The notes under the pieces are model-generated. The model was given only the letters and a program-made list of their open reading frames with translations. It was not told the DNA's origin and did not search any database. Made by a program: the position numbers and the translations under genes. Shown piece after piece: positions 1 to 9,463 of a stretch of DNA of 64,000 nt (position 1 is the stretch's first letter; the number at the start of each line of letters is the position of its first letter). Source of the stretch: Tritrichomonas musculus (Eukaryota; Parabasalia; Tritrichomonadida; Tritrichomonadidae). The stretch covers positions 3,658,001-3,722,000 of the forward strand of contig JAPFFF010000004.1 in assembly GCA_039105265.1 (NCBI GenBank). Direction: 5' to 3'.

Positions 1-2579
1 TAATAGAATGGGAATTTGAAATTGTCGAAATACACAGTTCTTTGATGTAATACAAGAACAATGTTATGAGGATTTCCAGTTGTATCATAGAATAATATTC
101 TTATTTCCAAACATAGCGCATAATCACCTACTATGTATTCCAGTTTAATTACCTTATCTTCAAGTTTTAGATAATGAATTGATATTTCACCGCCCTCTGT
201 AATCGGTCCGCAATCAATAGCACATTTTTTTATTAGTTGTTCTTCTGTTATGACGTTTGACTTCAGTGCAAAGTTATCATTCACATATTTCACCGAAGTA
301 ATCATATCATCATTCACAGGTCGGATGCTGATTAATGTGATAGATGCATCATAAATATTGGTTAGTGTATCATCCTCAGCTCTCAATGAAACAATACGTG
401 TAGCTACACGAATATCTATCAATTCACTTGACTCTCCGCTGGTTGATTTGTATATGAGATTTGCACTCTTTCGTCCAGAATATTCGTATTCAGCTTCTTC
501 ATATGATGCATCATCGGCATTTCGTTTGAACTTCACGAGAATATTTTTGGTTGTTAATACCCTTCTTATATATTCATCTGGGACAACACAACCACTATCA
601 TTCTGTGTACATTGAATTGTGATTTGTTCTGGACTTCCATCAACAACATTCGAGTCTTTGATAAATGGTGATTCGATTTGTGCTCTAATGAAATTATATG
701 CTATTGGATTATTATTTCTATGTGCTGCAATATATGATACATATACAATTTGTCCATCATCATAACGCCATATTATTCTATCAATGCGTTTGCCATTGCT
801 ATCATACCTGTCCATGCTGTCATAAGTGCTAGTAGAACCATTTGGTTTAAATACTACATCAATATGCATTATATCATCATCTTGATTATCACCCCAATTA
901 ACATCAAATACCAAATGAACTCTGGCATTTGGTAGCTGAGGGGTAATATATGCACCGTCATATAAGTTTGCTGGATATTCAATATTCAATTCAGTTCCGT
1001 ATAATGCAGTATTCAATGCAGATTCATTAACCAAATCAGTTGGAATTGTTGGTATATCTGTTTTCAATGCATACTTATCTAATTCATAAGCTAATTCATC
1101 TTCATCAACAAACTTCTCATCAGCTTGTGCACTAGTATAATACGGTGTCAAGTCAACTGGTTCTGGTATATCCGTCTTCAATGCATAAGTATTCGACACA
1201 TATCTAGCTGAATAAGCGTTTCTGTCTGTTGGTTCGATAGTTTTGGTAATTGAACACGATAAAACTTCTGGTGTATCGCCAGTTCCTGGATTGATTAATT
1301 CATGGCTGTCATACAAAAACCAAATACTTGAATCACTTCCTTCGATACGCATTATCTGAGAGGGTTGTTCGTCATCATCGTCATTGTACGAATAGTCTAC
1401 ATGAACATAATGACCCGTATAAAAACTGTTTGATGAAACAATATCCAACCCGTATTGCTCAATCAGTTCATGATATGTGTTGTAATCCAAATCAGGAATT
1501 GTATTATTGACGATTTCGAATTGAATTGTTGTTTGACCCTCAATAATTTCTGGGATTTCACTCTTCATTGCATATTTTCCTTCTGCAACTGTTTTCGTTT
1601 CATACTTATCCAATTCATAAGCCAATTCATCCTCATCGACGAACTTCTCATCAGCTTGTGCACTAGTATAATACGGTGTCAAATCAATTGGTTCAGGTAT
1701 ATCACTCTTCAATGCTAATCTTTCTTCTGTTTCTGCTAATGTTATTGTTATTGGAAGGTATTGATATCTATCATAAATTGCTCCACTAACTTCATCCCAC
1801 ACTAATTCAAAATACTCACCTTCACTTTCAAATCCTTCAGCTTCATGTTGTTTAACGTTATATTCATCATCAGTATATAATTCATTTGTCTTGAATCTGA
1901 TATCAAAATGGAATATATTACTACTATTGTCTAATTTATAACCAACCAAATGTGTTCCTTCTTTGAACGGTAAAACGTGAGATGTATCCATTCCGTTTTC
2001 TTCATATTCTTCTGGTACTGGACCTATATTAGGAAACATATATGTCTTAGTTTCAATTGAGTATTCAGTTGATACAGTCAAATTATCTCTCGTGATGTAA
2101 TTCTTCAAATCATCTTTTGGAACATATCGTTCGGCACAAACATCCAAAGCTGATTGAAAACCTTCATTAGCCGCTATACTTGTTAAACACATTGATGCTT
2201 TAGCTGATAATGGTTTATCATCTTCAGCCATCAATTTCTGAAACATTTCTTCTGGTAATAGTTCTTTTATGTTCAATTGCAACTCACTATTTTTGAGTAC
2301 TTCTGGTATTTCACTCTTCAGTGCATAATTCGTTAAATCAACAGGTTCAGGTATATCAGTTGATAAAGCATAATTGTTGATAACATAATCACGCAATCCG
2401 TTAACTGCTTCATTCAATTGTTCCTCAATGATTCCATTTCCGTTTGGAATCCCTACGTTTCCGTTCGATGAATCGCCTTTGATAACATAATTATCGACAT
2501 ATCTTTTAATGTATTCGTTAATCAATCCGTCAATAGTATTTGTTTTTGTTATGTGTCCGCTCTGCTCAATCGTAAACAT
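1..2579 (-). CDS. Fibre-like repeat protein of outer Polinton (partial, runs off window)
   Basis: A single reading frame on the minus strand starts at the ATG at 2,577-2,579. At every point I checked it stays open to base 3, giving at least 859 codons; the 3' end lies outside the window. The protein contains repeated modules of the type YALKxDIPEPVDL, then a stretch rich in D/E and Y reading TSAQADEKFVDEDELAYELDK. Near-identical DNA copies lie at about 1,078-1,150 and 1,609-1,682. YALK.DIP-type repeats with short heptad-like segments are common in tail and capsid fibres of phages and viruses. I infer a receptor-binding or surface fibre. It is divergently arranged with the 763-residue gene, with starts only 22 bp apart, which suggests a shared promoter. 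No enzyme motif was seen. Confidence 0.75.
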   Translation of the reverse strand, partial: MFTIEQSGHITKTNTIDGLINEYIKRYVDNYVIKGDSSNGNVGIPNGNGIIEEQLNEAVNGLRDYVINNYALSTDIPEPVDLTNYALKSEIPEVLKNSELQLNIKELLPEEMFQKLMAEDDKPLSAKASMCLTSIAANEGFQSALDVCAERYVPKDDLKNYITRDNLTVSTEYSIETKTYMFPNIGPVPEEYEENGMDTSHVLPFKEGTHLVGYKLDNSSNIFHFDIRFKTNELYTDDEYNVKQHEAEGFESEGEYFELVWDEVSGAIYDRYQYLPITITLAETEERLALKSDIPEPIDLTPYYTSAQADEKFVDEDELAYELDKYETKTVAEGKYAMKSEIPEIIEGQTTIQFEIVNNTIPDLDYNTYHELIEQYGLDIVSSNSFYTGHYVHVDYSYNDDDDEQPSQIMRIEGSDSSIWFLYDSHELINPGTGDTPEVLSCSITKTIEPTDRNAYSARYVSNTYALKTDIPEPVDLTPYYTSAQADEKFVDEDELAYELDKYALKTDIPTIPTDLVNESALNTALYGTELNIEYPANLYDGAYITPQLPNARVHLVFDVNWGDNQDDDIMHIDVVFKPNGSTSTYDSMDRYDSNGKRIDRIIWRYDDGQIVYVSYIAAHRNNNPIAYNFIRAQIESPFIKDSNVVDGSPEQITIQCTQNDSGCVVPDEYIRRVLTTKNILVKFKRNADDASYEEAEYEYSGRKSANLIYKSTSGESSELIDIRVATRIVSLRAEDDTLTNIYDASITLISIRPVNDDMITSVKYVNDNFALKSNVITEEQLIKKCAIDCGPITEGGEISIHYLKLEDKVIKLEYIVGDYALCLEIRILFYDTTGNPHNIVLVLHQRTVYFDNFKFPFY

Positions 2580-2601
2580 TCAATTTATTAGAAACTAAAC
2601 A

Positions 2602-4893
2602 ATGTCAAAACAAGATAAAAATAATTCATCTGATAGCTTTGAATTAGATTTAAGTAATATTGATGATGAAACTATATTTGATAGTGAGGTATCTAAACCT
2701 GATGATGATGATGAACTAGAGGACCCGATAGATTATTTTAAGAACACGTTTCTCAGTACATACAAACTAGAACACCCCAATGATTTAATTAATTTGTTGT
2801 ATCAAATACAAAACAATGAGTATACAGGAAGAAGTGTGGGAAAGATTCGTGAAATGAAAGTCAAGTTTCGACGATTTGTTTCATTGATGAACAAAATCAA
2901 TGCAGGTATTAAAAGTAAAGGCAATCGATTCCTTAGTTTAAAAGAGTACACAACAGATAAAAAAAGTCTTGATACAATTATCAATTACTTCAATATTGTT
3001 GTCAACGATGATTTAAATTATAGCTCTGACGGTTTTCGTTCATCACCCATCAAACCACCGAGAAAGAGTCAAACACCACAAACCACCAAAGGAAGAAGAA
3101 AGAGAACAAGCATACATGAACCAACACTTGATACTAATAAACGAAGAACACCAAGAAGAAAACGCATAACTCCGAGTGATGATGAAAATGACTCGACAAT
3201 ACAATTGCCTAAAGACAGTGAAGATTCATTACTTAATATAACATTAAGCGAATCAGATTCTGAGTCATTAATATTGAAAAACGATGATTTATCTGATTCT
3301 TTTATTGAACCATCAAAGGAACACAATAAAAATAATTTTTCAACTAATAAAATGGCAGACGACAACAACAATAATAACGGACCTCTTCAATCATTATATG
3401 ATGATGAATTAGATGATTGGCAAGATGATAATGAAGCAGCAACCGAAGCATACAGATATGCAAGAACACCTGCAAAACAACCATACAGATATGAAGATAA
3501 TGAAGAAGAAGCACAAGAAATTAAATCACCTTTTGCAAGGAAATACAAAGGATATGCAGAAGATAACAAAGCAGATGATGAAATACTTGATGAATTAATA
3601 AGAAATGCAAAGCAACCCTCAAAGAATACTCGTGGACGACGTGATAATAAAGATATGCCACATGTTAACTCAACATTAAAGGATTCATTTGACAAGCTTG
3701 AAATACCTCGTGTCGGTGGTAATATATCCTATTACAGAGATAAATTTATTGATATGATTATTAACGGAAACTTCAGAATCAAATACATTCCGAATGCAGC
3801 TTGTCGTGATACAGCTATTGAATACTGTAAGAATTCAGTTGATAAAGACGGTAAACCAAGATATCGTTTATTACCAGAAAATGCCAAAGACCCGTTAGGA
3901 AACTCAATAACAGACTTGAACGGTGATAAAGTTGATGATGTTGTTTTAATTGATAGGAACGGTAATCCTTCAATCATTAACGGCTACAAGCTTGTATTTG
4001 CTTCTCCTTACAAGAAAGTTTGGAAATCTGTTATTAAAACAAAAAAAGAAAGAAAAGAAATGCCGTTCAATAAATGGATTCAATCATTATTTGATAAAGA
4101 TATCAAGAAAATTGATTGGGATGCTGGTCAATACAAATTAACAAAGAGAAAAGAAATGCAAGAGTTAGAAAATTATTACGGTCCTATGGGTCTGGGAAAA
4201 GCAAGAGTCAGCAAACGTATTACACCAAATTCTTATTGGTCATCAATCTTTTCTAAAGTCTGGAAAGTGTATTGGAATGACGAACAATTCTTTGTATTAT
4301 CTCCTTTGAAGAAACTCATCAATTACCTTGTTGTATCAAATATGTTATTTGCTTATCTCTTTGATGCTCCTTTCAAAGAACTAATTCAAGACAATAAGTT
4401 CAATGGAAAGATATTAACATATGAACAATGCGCATATTGGAAACAACAGAACAATAAAGAATATGTTTCAGTATTAGGAAAGAATGTTCAATCATATGTT
4501 GAGAAGATTATTGATAAAGCTATTGATATCACATCAGGAGAATTAAAGGTTGAAGCAAGTAATTGGGGTAAACAATTTACTGAATTAATGCATTACATTG
4601 ATTATGTTGTCTTTGGTGTTGGTTTCAATGTTGATGTAAGTAAGCAAGAAGGATATAACAGGTTGAAACGAAATGCAGAAGGAATTAAAGAAGCATCGCC
4701 AGAAGATATTAAGAACGTTAAAGATAATTTCATTAAACGAATCACTGCAGCAATAGAAAGAGATATATATCCAAATTGTGGATACACAGCATTCAAAGCA
4801 CAACTCAAAGAAAGTAAATTGCCGAACAAAAATAAATATGATGATTTTGCTGTTAATCTTAAACCATTACATCAAAGAATGAATAATGAATAA
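2602..4893 (+). CDS. Large structural-type protein of outer Polinton with acidic N-terminus
   Basis: 763 residues. Residues 1-350 are low-complexity: acidic D/E runs and basic KRR patches (about 155-190), so probably disordered. Residues 370-763 form the conserved part. It holds a calcium-loop-like D-x-N-G-D-x-x-D segment followed by D-R-N-G-N-P (about residues 435-455) and a Trp/Lys-rich helical region. The same conserved part is found in the 415-residue protein of the inner element (8,166-9,413), where the loop reads DVNGDDIPD. An in-frame Met at residue 251 (base 3,352) precedes a MADDNNN-rich segment and could be a second start, so the protein may be a fusion of two modules. No enzyme family was recognised. 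Its retention in the capsid-only inner element argues for a virion or packaging role, but that is inference. Confidence 0.7.
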   Translation: MSKQDKNNSSDSFELDLSNIDDETIFDSEVSKPDDDDELEDPIDYFKNTFLSTYKLEHPNDLINLLYQIQNNEYTGRSVGKIREMKVKFRRFVSLMNKINAGIKSKGNRFLSLKEYTTDKKSLDTIINYFNIVVNDDLNYSSDGFRSSPIKPPRKSQTPQTTKGRRKRTSIHEPTLDTNKRRTPRRKRITPSDDENDSTIQLPKDSEDSLLNITLSESDSESLILKNDDLSDSFIEPSKEHNKNNFSTNKMADDNNNNNGPLQSLYDDELDDWQDDNEAATEAYRYARTPAKQPYRYEDNEEEAQEIKSPFARKYKGYAEDNKADDEILDELIRNAKQPSKNTRGRRDNKDMPHVNSTLKDSFDKLEIPRVGGNISYYRDKFIDMIINGNFRIKYIPNAACRDTAIEYCKNSVDKDGKPRYRLLPENAKDPLGNSITDLNGDKVDDVVLIDRNGNPSIINGYKLVFASPYKKVWKSVIKTKKERKEMPFNKWIQSLFDKDIKKIDWDAGQYKLTKRKEMQELENYYGPMGLGKARVSKRITPNSYWSSIFSKVWKVYWNDEQFFVLSPLKKLINYLVVSNMLFAYLFDAPFKELIQDNKFNGKILTYEQCAYWKQQNNKEYVSVLGKNVQSYVEKIIDKAIDITSGELKVEASNWGKQFTELMHYIDYVVFGVGFNVDVSKQEGYNRLKRNAEGIKEASPEDIKNVKDNFIKRITAAIERDIYPNCGYTAFKAQLKESKLPNKNKYDDFAVNLKPLHQRMNNE

Positions 4894-6012
4894 TTAATTT
4901 AAATCAAAACCTCCATTATTGTTATTATTATTATTATTATTTTTGTCATTTGGGTCCGAAACGATTCTAAAACTAAAACGCTTTGTTGATTGTGGTTGTT
5001 TCTTCTGGTCTTGCTGATTATCAAGTGAATTTGACAAGTCTTCAAAAGTATCATTATTTATGTTTTGTTGTCGTTCAGAATAATTTGATGTCTTATTAGG
5101 ATTTGGTGTTTCAAAATAAAAGCCTTGTGATTGATTTTGATTTCCTACATGCCAATCGTCTTCAATTTCCATAGGTTCATAGCTTGTTGGATAATTTGGT
5201 TTTGTACTTATGGCTGATGCTGAAAAATGAACTTTGTTATCATTTTCTTTTGATTTATGCTTTCTTGGTGGATTGGGAGTTAATGATTTAATATTTTCTG
5301 TTGTTTCATTTTCTGTTGTTTCGTTATCAGGTTTTATATTTGGTTTGAATATAGGATATTCAGTGAATATAGTATCATTTCGAAAACCTAAATGTGCAGG
5401 TTTCTTCGGTTTATAATTCGTATTTTGATTTAAATCGTTCATTGTTTGTATTCTAATATCATTGGTGTCAGAACCTGGTTCTGTGTTATCATAGAAATCA
5501 ATTATCGGTATTAAGTTTGGATTATCATAAACGGTAAATGATATATATGTTTTATTTGCATTAGGATTATAACCTGTATCAGCTGCAGTTATTATATTAT
5601 TAAATGCATTCATGAATACCTCATAAGTAAAAGCGAAATTTACTCTATTAAAATAAGCTTCACCATCATATTCTACATAATAATTTGTTATATCTTTAGG
5701 TGTGTTATCATTTAATAATACAAATACAGGTTCTTGAAATCCTGGTAGTATCTTTCGTATAAATATGTATGACGGACTATAAATTCCATCACCAATTAAA
5801 TATAACATCCATGCAGGTCTAGTCGTTAATGTTGTACCTTTATAAATACTTTGAACTTGCCTCGGAAATGTAAAAGTTGATGGAAAAATATAAATTGACC
5901 TTGATTCAGTAGTCGTAATCATAGCAAATGCAATCGGTGCTACACCATTAATTTTATAATTACTCATATCAGCCAATTGATTCGGATTTAAATAAAATAC
6001 ATGAGAATTCAT
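4894..6012 (-). CDS. Polinton protein of unknown function, possible minor capsid protein
   Basis: 372 residues, convergent with the 763-residue gene (stop codons abut at 4,893/4,894). The first 190 residues look beta-strand rich with many aromatic residues and no charged repeats. The remainder is rich in N, P, K and T and ends in a run of Asn before GGFDLN, so it is probably disordered. Capsid-bearing Polintons normally encode a minor capsid (penton) protein besides the major one. The beta-rich N-terminal half and the place in the gene cluster make this a candidate, but I see no diagnostic motif. No counterpart was recognised in the inner element. It starts 13 bp downstream of the preceding minus-strand gene, so co-transcription is likely. 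Confidence 0.6.
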   Translation of the reverse strand: MNSHVFYLNPNQLADMSNYKINGVAPIAFAMITTTESRSIYIFPSTFTFPRQVQSIYKGTTLTTRPAWMLYLIGDGIYSPSYIFIRKILPGFQEPVFVLLNDNTPKDITNYYVEYDGEAYFNRVNFAFTYEVFMNAFNNIITAADTGYNPNANKTYISFTVYDNPNLIPIIDFYDNTEPGSDTNDIRIQTMNDLNQNTNYKPKKPAHLGFRNDTIFTEYPIFKPNIKPDNETTENETTENIKSLTPNPPRKHKSKENDNKVHFSASAISTKPNYPTSYEPMEIEDDWHVGNQNQSQGFYFETPNPNKTSNYSERQQNINNDTFEDLSNSLDNQQDQKKQPQSTKRFSFRIVSDPNDKNNNNNNNNNGGFDLN

Positions 6013-6024
6013 TTTGAATAGTCA

Positions 6025-6375
6025 TTAATAAATCAAAAGACAACTGAATATAAATGATTCAGGTTCAATAACGTTTCCTTTCATGTCTGTGAACCATAAA
6101 TGATACTCTTTTTTTGTGTTGTTCAGACATTCATATTTTCGATATTTCGTTTGTCGTCTGTTAGCTAGCATAATGAAATGGTCGCAGAAAGGCATGAATT
6201 CAACAATATCTGAATGAACCATCAAATCACCGACAATATGTTGATTGACAACAGCACCACAATACTGAACAACAATGTACTTCTTGTTGCGACTATAAAC
6301 GAAATCATCAGGAAGATTAAAATCTTTTGATTGTGTGTGATAGTATCGTTTTGTGATTGGTTGTTTAGCTTTCAT
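6025..6375 (-). CDS. Small conserved Polinton protein (shared with inner element)
   Basis: 116 residues, unrecognised. It overlaps the start of the integrase frame's 3' end by 11 bp, a typical tight arrangement of co-transcribed Polinton genes. The N-terminal half contains L-P-x-x-F-V-x-S-x-N-x-x-Y-I-x-x-Q-Y-C-x-A. The same pattern occurs in the 105-residue protein of the inner element (12,956-13,273), so this is a true shared gene and not a chance frame. The C-terminal half contains HDFIM-like and HLWFTD segments without a recognised motif. Function unknown. Co-occurrence with capsid genes in both elements suggests morphogenesis, but this is inference. Confidence 0.65.
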   Translation of the reverse strand: MKAKQPITKRYYHTQSKDFNLPDDFVYSRNKKYIVVQYCGAVVNQHIVGDLMVHSDIVEFMPFCDHFIMLANRRQTKYRKYECLNNTKKEYHLWFTDMKGNVIEPESFIFSCLLIY

Positions 6376-7501
6376 TTTGCGTTTTATAAGTCAAAAAGAA
6401 TACTTTATAATCATCATTCAAAGCATCTATTGATGAACAAACATATTTTGTGTACATGATTGGGACAGTTATTATTGTTTTGTTCTTCAGTGTTTTGTTA
6501 GTTTGACGCAAAGGATTTAATAGTTTACATTTAACGTTTCCTGATTCATAACAAATGAATTCAGCAAGTTCATTGAACACTCTTCTTCGCTTTTCATGTT
6601 TCTTTTCTGTTTTTCCGTAATCGGTGTGAATGAGTATTATATTTTTGGGCTTGTATGACAGAAGACCTTTAAATCGTTGTTTTTGTTGAATCTCTTTCAA
6701 TTGCATTGATTTCGCTCTTATGTATTGCCATTCAAGGTCGCGGTCATCTTGCATCTGTTGAGGTGTTAGATAAATGTATTTTGATTGTCGTTTGTCAAGG
6801 TATTCATCAACATCTTCGTCAAATGATGTGTATAAAGGATTCAATAAACGAAGAGATGAATGAGGTGTGTTATTGTACCATTCAACCGTTTGTTGTATCA
6901 ATACATTGTTTGTCATTCGTTGTTGTGATTCACCGAAAGCATTTCGTAATGTTCTGATTACTGCATCGACACATTTATGTGCATTTGTGAAAGGTGAATC
7001 ATCAATGATTAATTTTATTTTGTTTGGTGCTTTGACTTTAATTGACGGTTTGTTTGTTTGATATAGCTCTTCACCGTTGCAATAGTCTTTGAATGTATTT
7101 GATATAAAAGCCTTTTCACCATCACATTTAATTGTTTCAATTCTGATATTCCTTTTATTGACTAGTTTATCAATTACTTTGATTACGTAAAACCCAGATT
7201 TGTAATCAATTGGTTCAACAATTAAGTATTTGGTGTTTACATTGATTAGGACGAGATAAGCTCTATTTAACGCAAACATTATATCCATTTCCCAACAGTG
7301 AGGCTCAAATGAGAAGTCAGGTTTTGATAGTTTCTTTACTGTTTTCAATTGGTAATCCTTAATATAGGGCTCGGTTTTAATGTTTGTGTCTTTGATGTAT
7401 TTGTATTTAGATTTGAAAGGATAGTTGATTGATTCATTCATTTGAATCGCAAAAATAAAGCATTCATTAATGAAGGAACTCTGTTCCCTTTTGCAAAGCA
7501 A
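6365..7501 (-). CDS. Retroviral-type (rve) integrase of outer Polinton
   Basis: 378 residues. The catalytic core begins with W-E-M-D (Asp about 73) followed by the Maverick-typical strand with TKYLIVEPI. The second acidic residue lies in C-D-G-E-K-A-F (Asp about 127). A helix with RTLRNAFGE and the W-Y-N-N-T-P-H-S-S-L motif (about 230) complete the rve fold. The C-terminal 100 residues contain a DYGKTEKKHEKRRR linker and a small beta-barrel-like segment, as in chromo/SH3-type tails of Polinton integrases. The enzyme would process and join the AG-ended termini into 5-6 bp staggered targets. An alternative start is Met21 (7,441). Because the inner element lacks an integrase but shares the AGTAGTATA terminus, this enzyme or a relative could act on it in trans (inference). 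Confidence 0.9.
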   Translation of the reverse strand: MLCKREQSSFINECFIFAIQMNESINYPFKSKYKYIKDTNIKTEPYIKDYQLKTVKKLSKPDFSFEPHCWEMDIMFALNRAYLVLINVNTKYLIVEPIDYKSGFYVIKVIDKLVNKRNIRIETIKCDGEKAFISNTFKDYCNGEELYQTNKPSIKVKAPNKIKLIIDDSPFTNAHKCVDAVIRTLRNAFGESQQRMTNNVLIQQTVEWYNNTPHSSLRLLNPLYTSFDEDVDEYLDKRQSKYIYLTPQQMQDDRDLEWQYIRAKSMQLKEIQQKQRFKGLLSYKPKNIILIHTDYGKTEKKHEKRRRVFNELAEFICYESGNVKCKLLNPLRQTNKTLKNKTIITVPIMYTKYVCSSIDALNDDYKVFFLTYKTQNES

Positions 7502-7529
7502 AATGATTATTTAATGAAAATCAATTTGT

Positions 7530-7610
7530 TTATTCATTTGCTTGACTTCCTTGTGGTGTTCCGTCATCAACATATTCTAAACCGTCCAAAGAAAGTTTGA
7601 AATATGTGTC
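7530..7610 (-). other. Short stretch of outer-element DNA on the far side of the insertion
   Basis: Between the integrase gene and the left end of the inner element lies a short piece of outer Polinton DNA. It was separated from the capsid gene at 14,687-16,476 by the insertion and probably includes the displaced 3' end of that gene. The last five bases, GTGTC (7,606-7,610), are repeated at 14,687-14,691 as the target-site duplication. Confidence 0.6.
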
Positions 7611-8113
7611 AGTAGTATAGGGTAGGCGCGTTGGGCCCCCAGATATTTTGAGCTTCAAATATGACCCCAAATCCCAAGGACAACTAGACCATTTTCAGGG
7701 TATGACTTACTCGGGCCAAAACCCCGTGTAAATACCCATTTTGAGCCCCTTTTTTACGATTTTCATTTTTGGATCCTAAGTGTTTCTCACCCATGAAAAC
7801 CATACAAAAACAGCGTTTGTGAGAGTAGTTGACGACATATCAATCACGTGTTTCACGCATGAAAACCATACAAAAACAGCGTTTGTGAGAGTAGTTGACG
7901 ACATATCAATCACGTGTTTCACGCATGAAAACCATACAAAAACAGCGTTTACGGGCGTCTGGAGAGATGTTGGAAGGGACTAAATATGAGTGAAAATCGC
8001 GTGAGTGATAATTAATACGCGATAAATCAGTTATGGAGATTTGATGGTGTTTTAATAGGTATCGAGAGGACCCCCAGATATTAAGAGGCGTTATACAGTA
8101 TAAGATTCGTGAG
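7611..8113 (+). repeat. Left terminal inverted repeat of inner element (503 bp)
   Basis: Matches 14,184-14,686 in reverse complement over its whole length by eye; identity stops at CGTGAG on both sides. It begins AGTAGTATAGGGTAGGCGCG. It contains a 66-bp tandem repeat (about 7,785-7,950, two full copies and a partial third) and two direct copies of CCCCCAGATATT (about 7,636-7,647 and 8,071-8,082). Confidence 0.93.
7785..7950 (+). repeat. 66-bp tandem repeats inside the inverted repeat
   Basis: Two complete copies and a partial third of a unit containing ATGAAAACCATACAAAAACA followed by GCGTTTGTGAGAGTAGTTGA and a CACGTG palindrome. The unit is 22 codons long, so an apparent short frame runs through it, but the mirror copy sits in the other terminal repeat and there is no other sign of coding. 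Possible terminal recognition, replication or packaging sites. Confidence 0.85.
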
Positions 8114-8165
8114 TGAATGACGTTGACGAGCATTGTGAAACGAGGGGTCAGTGGGATAATCGTTA

Positions 8166-9413
8166 GTGAATGTGATTATGAGATATCGTTTTTTTATTCA
8201 GACTCAAATGACAGAACAAAATTACCCTCAATTGCGATATACTCCTAAGCAAGTAACTGCTGAGAAGAAACCTGGTATGGATTCATTGATGAATATAGTT
8301 CTCGATATAAAACGTGATGTTAAACGTGTTAAAAGTGCTATCGCTCCACAAAACGCTGAAGCTATGATACAGAAACACAATCGATCATCACCTAACTCAC
8401 CATGGTACTTGAATAAGCGTGATCCCAACGGTCCTGCAGTATTAGCGAATCTCACTGATGTTAATGGTGATGATATCCCTGATGTCATCGTTTATGATAA
8501 ACGTGGAAATCCATTAATCGTTAACGGATGGACTACAAAGAAGAGTGAATGGGCTGACGATTTAGTATATAACACAGCACTTCCAACAAGGGCAGCACGT
8601 GCACAAGTAAGAAATCAGCGAGGTAAATCACATGTTGATGCTCACGGAAATGAAGTTAAAGTATATAGTAAGAGAGATTTCCTTCGCGATCAATTCAATC
8701 CTCAATACTTCGGTTACGATGATGCTACATCACAAGACTTAGTTGAGAATGTTGGTAGAGTTCGCCTCGATACTAGTTACTACGATCAGAACTTCCCATT
8801 CTATAAAGATGCAGTTAATAGTAAGCGATACACATCGACAGCACCTAAGAATTTATCGGCATACGCGATCTTCAAGAAATACCTCTTCCAACCCGCTTTT
8901 GATGATGCTGCTGCAATCGTTGAAGGTGGTATCGGACGTGCATTGACGGGTCCTGAGAAGTTGAAATTCATCGGTAAACTCTCATCAAAGATATGGAATC
9001 AATCACTTCAATCAGCATTAGATCCACATAACACACTCACTAAGAAAGAATTCGATAAGTTGAAACGTAGTGAAAACGGTAAAGCATCTACTATGAATAT
9101 GGTACGCGCAATGATATCAGCATTTAAAGATAACACGAATACTCATGCTTATGATGGAGTCGTTAATTTCATCGTTAGCGAAATAAACACAGTAGTAGGT
9201 GGTGTAAGAGTTGTTGGAGCTCATCCAGGTGAATATGCCATGGGTCCATCTGAATTCAATACTTCAGCAGCACCACCACCAGCTCCATTTTCAGATACAT
9301 ATATTGATGCTCGATTAGCTGCTGCCGCTGATGAAGATGTCCCAATAGATCCCGATACTCCAATGCCTGGATTTACTTATTCAACATCTGGAATTACTTA
9401 TCCTGAAGAGTAA
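8166..9413 (+). CDS. Structural-type protein of inner element, homologous to the 763-residue outer protein
   Basis: 415 residues, or 401 if Met15 (8,208; MTEQNYPQ) is used. I favour Met15 because the first 14 residues lie close to the terminal repeat and look unstructured. The centre contains DVNGDDIPDVIVYDKRGNP, an EF-hand or dockerin-like acidic loop that aligns with the corresponding loop in the outer 763-residue protein. A conserved segment follows with YAIFKKYLF and KIWNQSLQ. The C-terminus is Pro/Ala-rich and probably flexible. It lacks the long acidic N-terminal half of its outer relative. Its place at the head of a capsid/ATPase cluster suggests a virion or packaging component. No enzyme motif was seen. 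Confidence 0.72.
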   Translation: MNVIMRYRFFIQTQMTEQNYPQLRYTPKQVTAEKKPGMDSLMNIVLDIKRDVKRVKSAIAPQNAEAMIQKHNRSSPNSPWYLNKRDPNGPAVLANLTDVNGDDIPDVIVYDKRGNPLIVNGWTTKKSEWADDLVYNTALPTRAARAQVRNQRGKSHVDAHGNEVKVYSKRDFLRDQFNPQYFGYDDATSQDLVENVGRVRLDTSYYDQNFPFYKDAVNSKRYTSTAPKNLSAYAIFKKYLFQPAFDDAAAIVEGGIGRALTGPEKLKFIGKLSSKIWNQSLQSALDPHNTLTKKEFDKLKRSENGKASTMNMVRAMISAFKDNTNTHAYDGVVNFIVSEINTVVGGVRVVGAHPGEYAMGPSEFNTSAAPPPAPFSDTYIDARLAAAADEDVPIDPDTPMPGFTYSTSGITYPEE

Positions 9414-9463
9414 GTGGGATACGAATGATGCTGTTGTGATATATATTTTTACATCTCATAAAC

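Noticed and set aside
4894-6012. Adenovirus-type cysteine protease for the outer Polinton
   Set aside because: The 372-residue protein has no recognisable His...Asp...Cys arrangement, so a protease label is not supported.
7780-7983. 67-residue protein with THENHTKTAF repeats
   Set aside because: It is the translation of 66-bp tandem repeats inside a terminal inverted repeat and occurs in mirror image at the other end.
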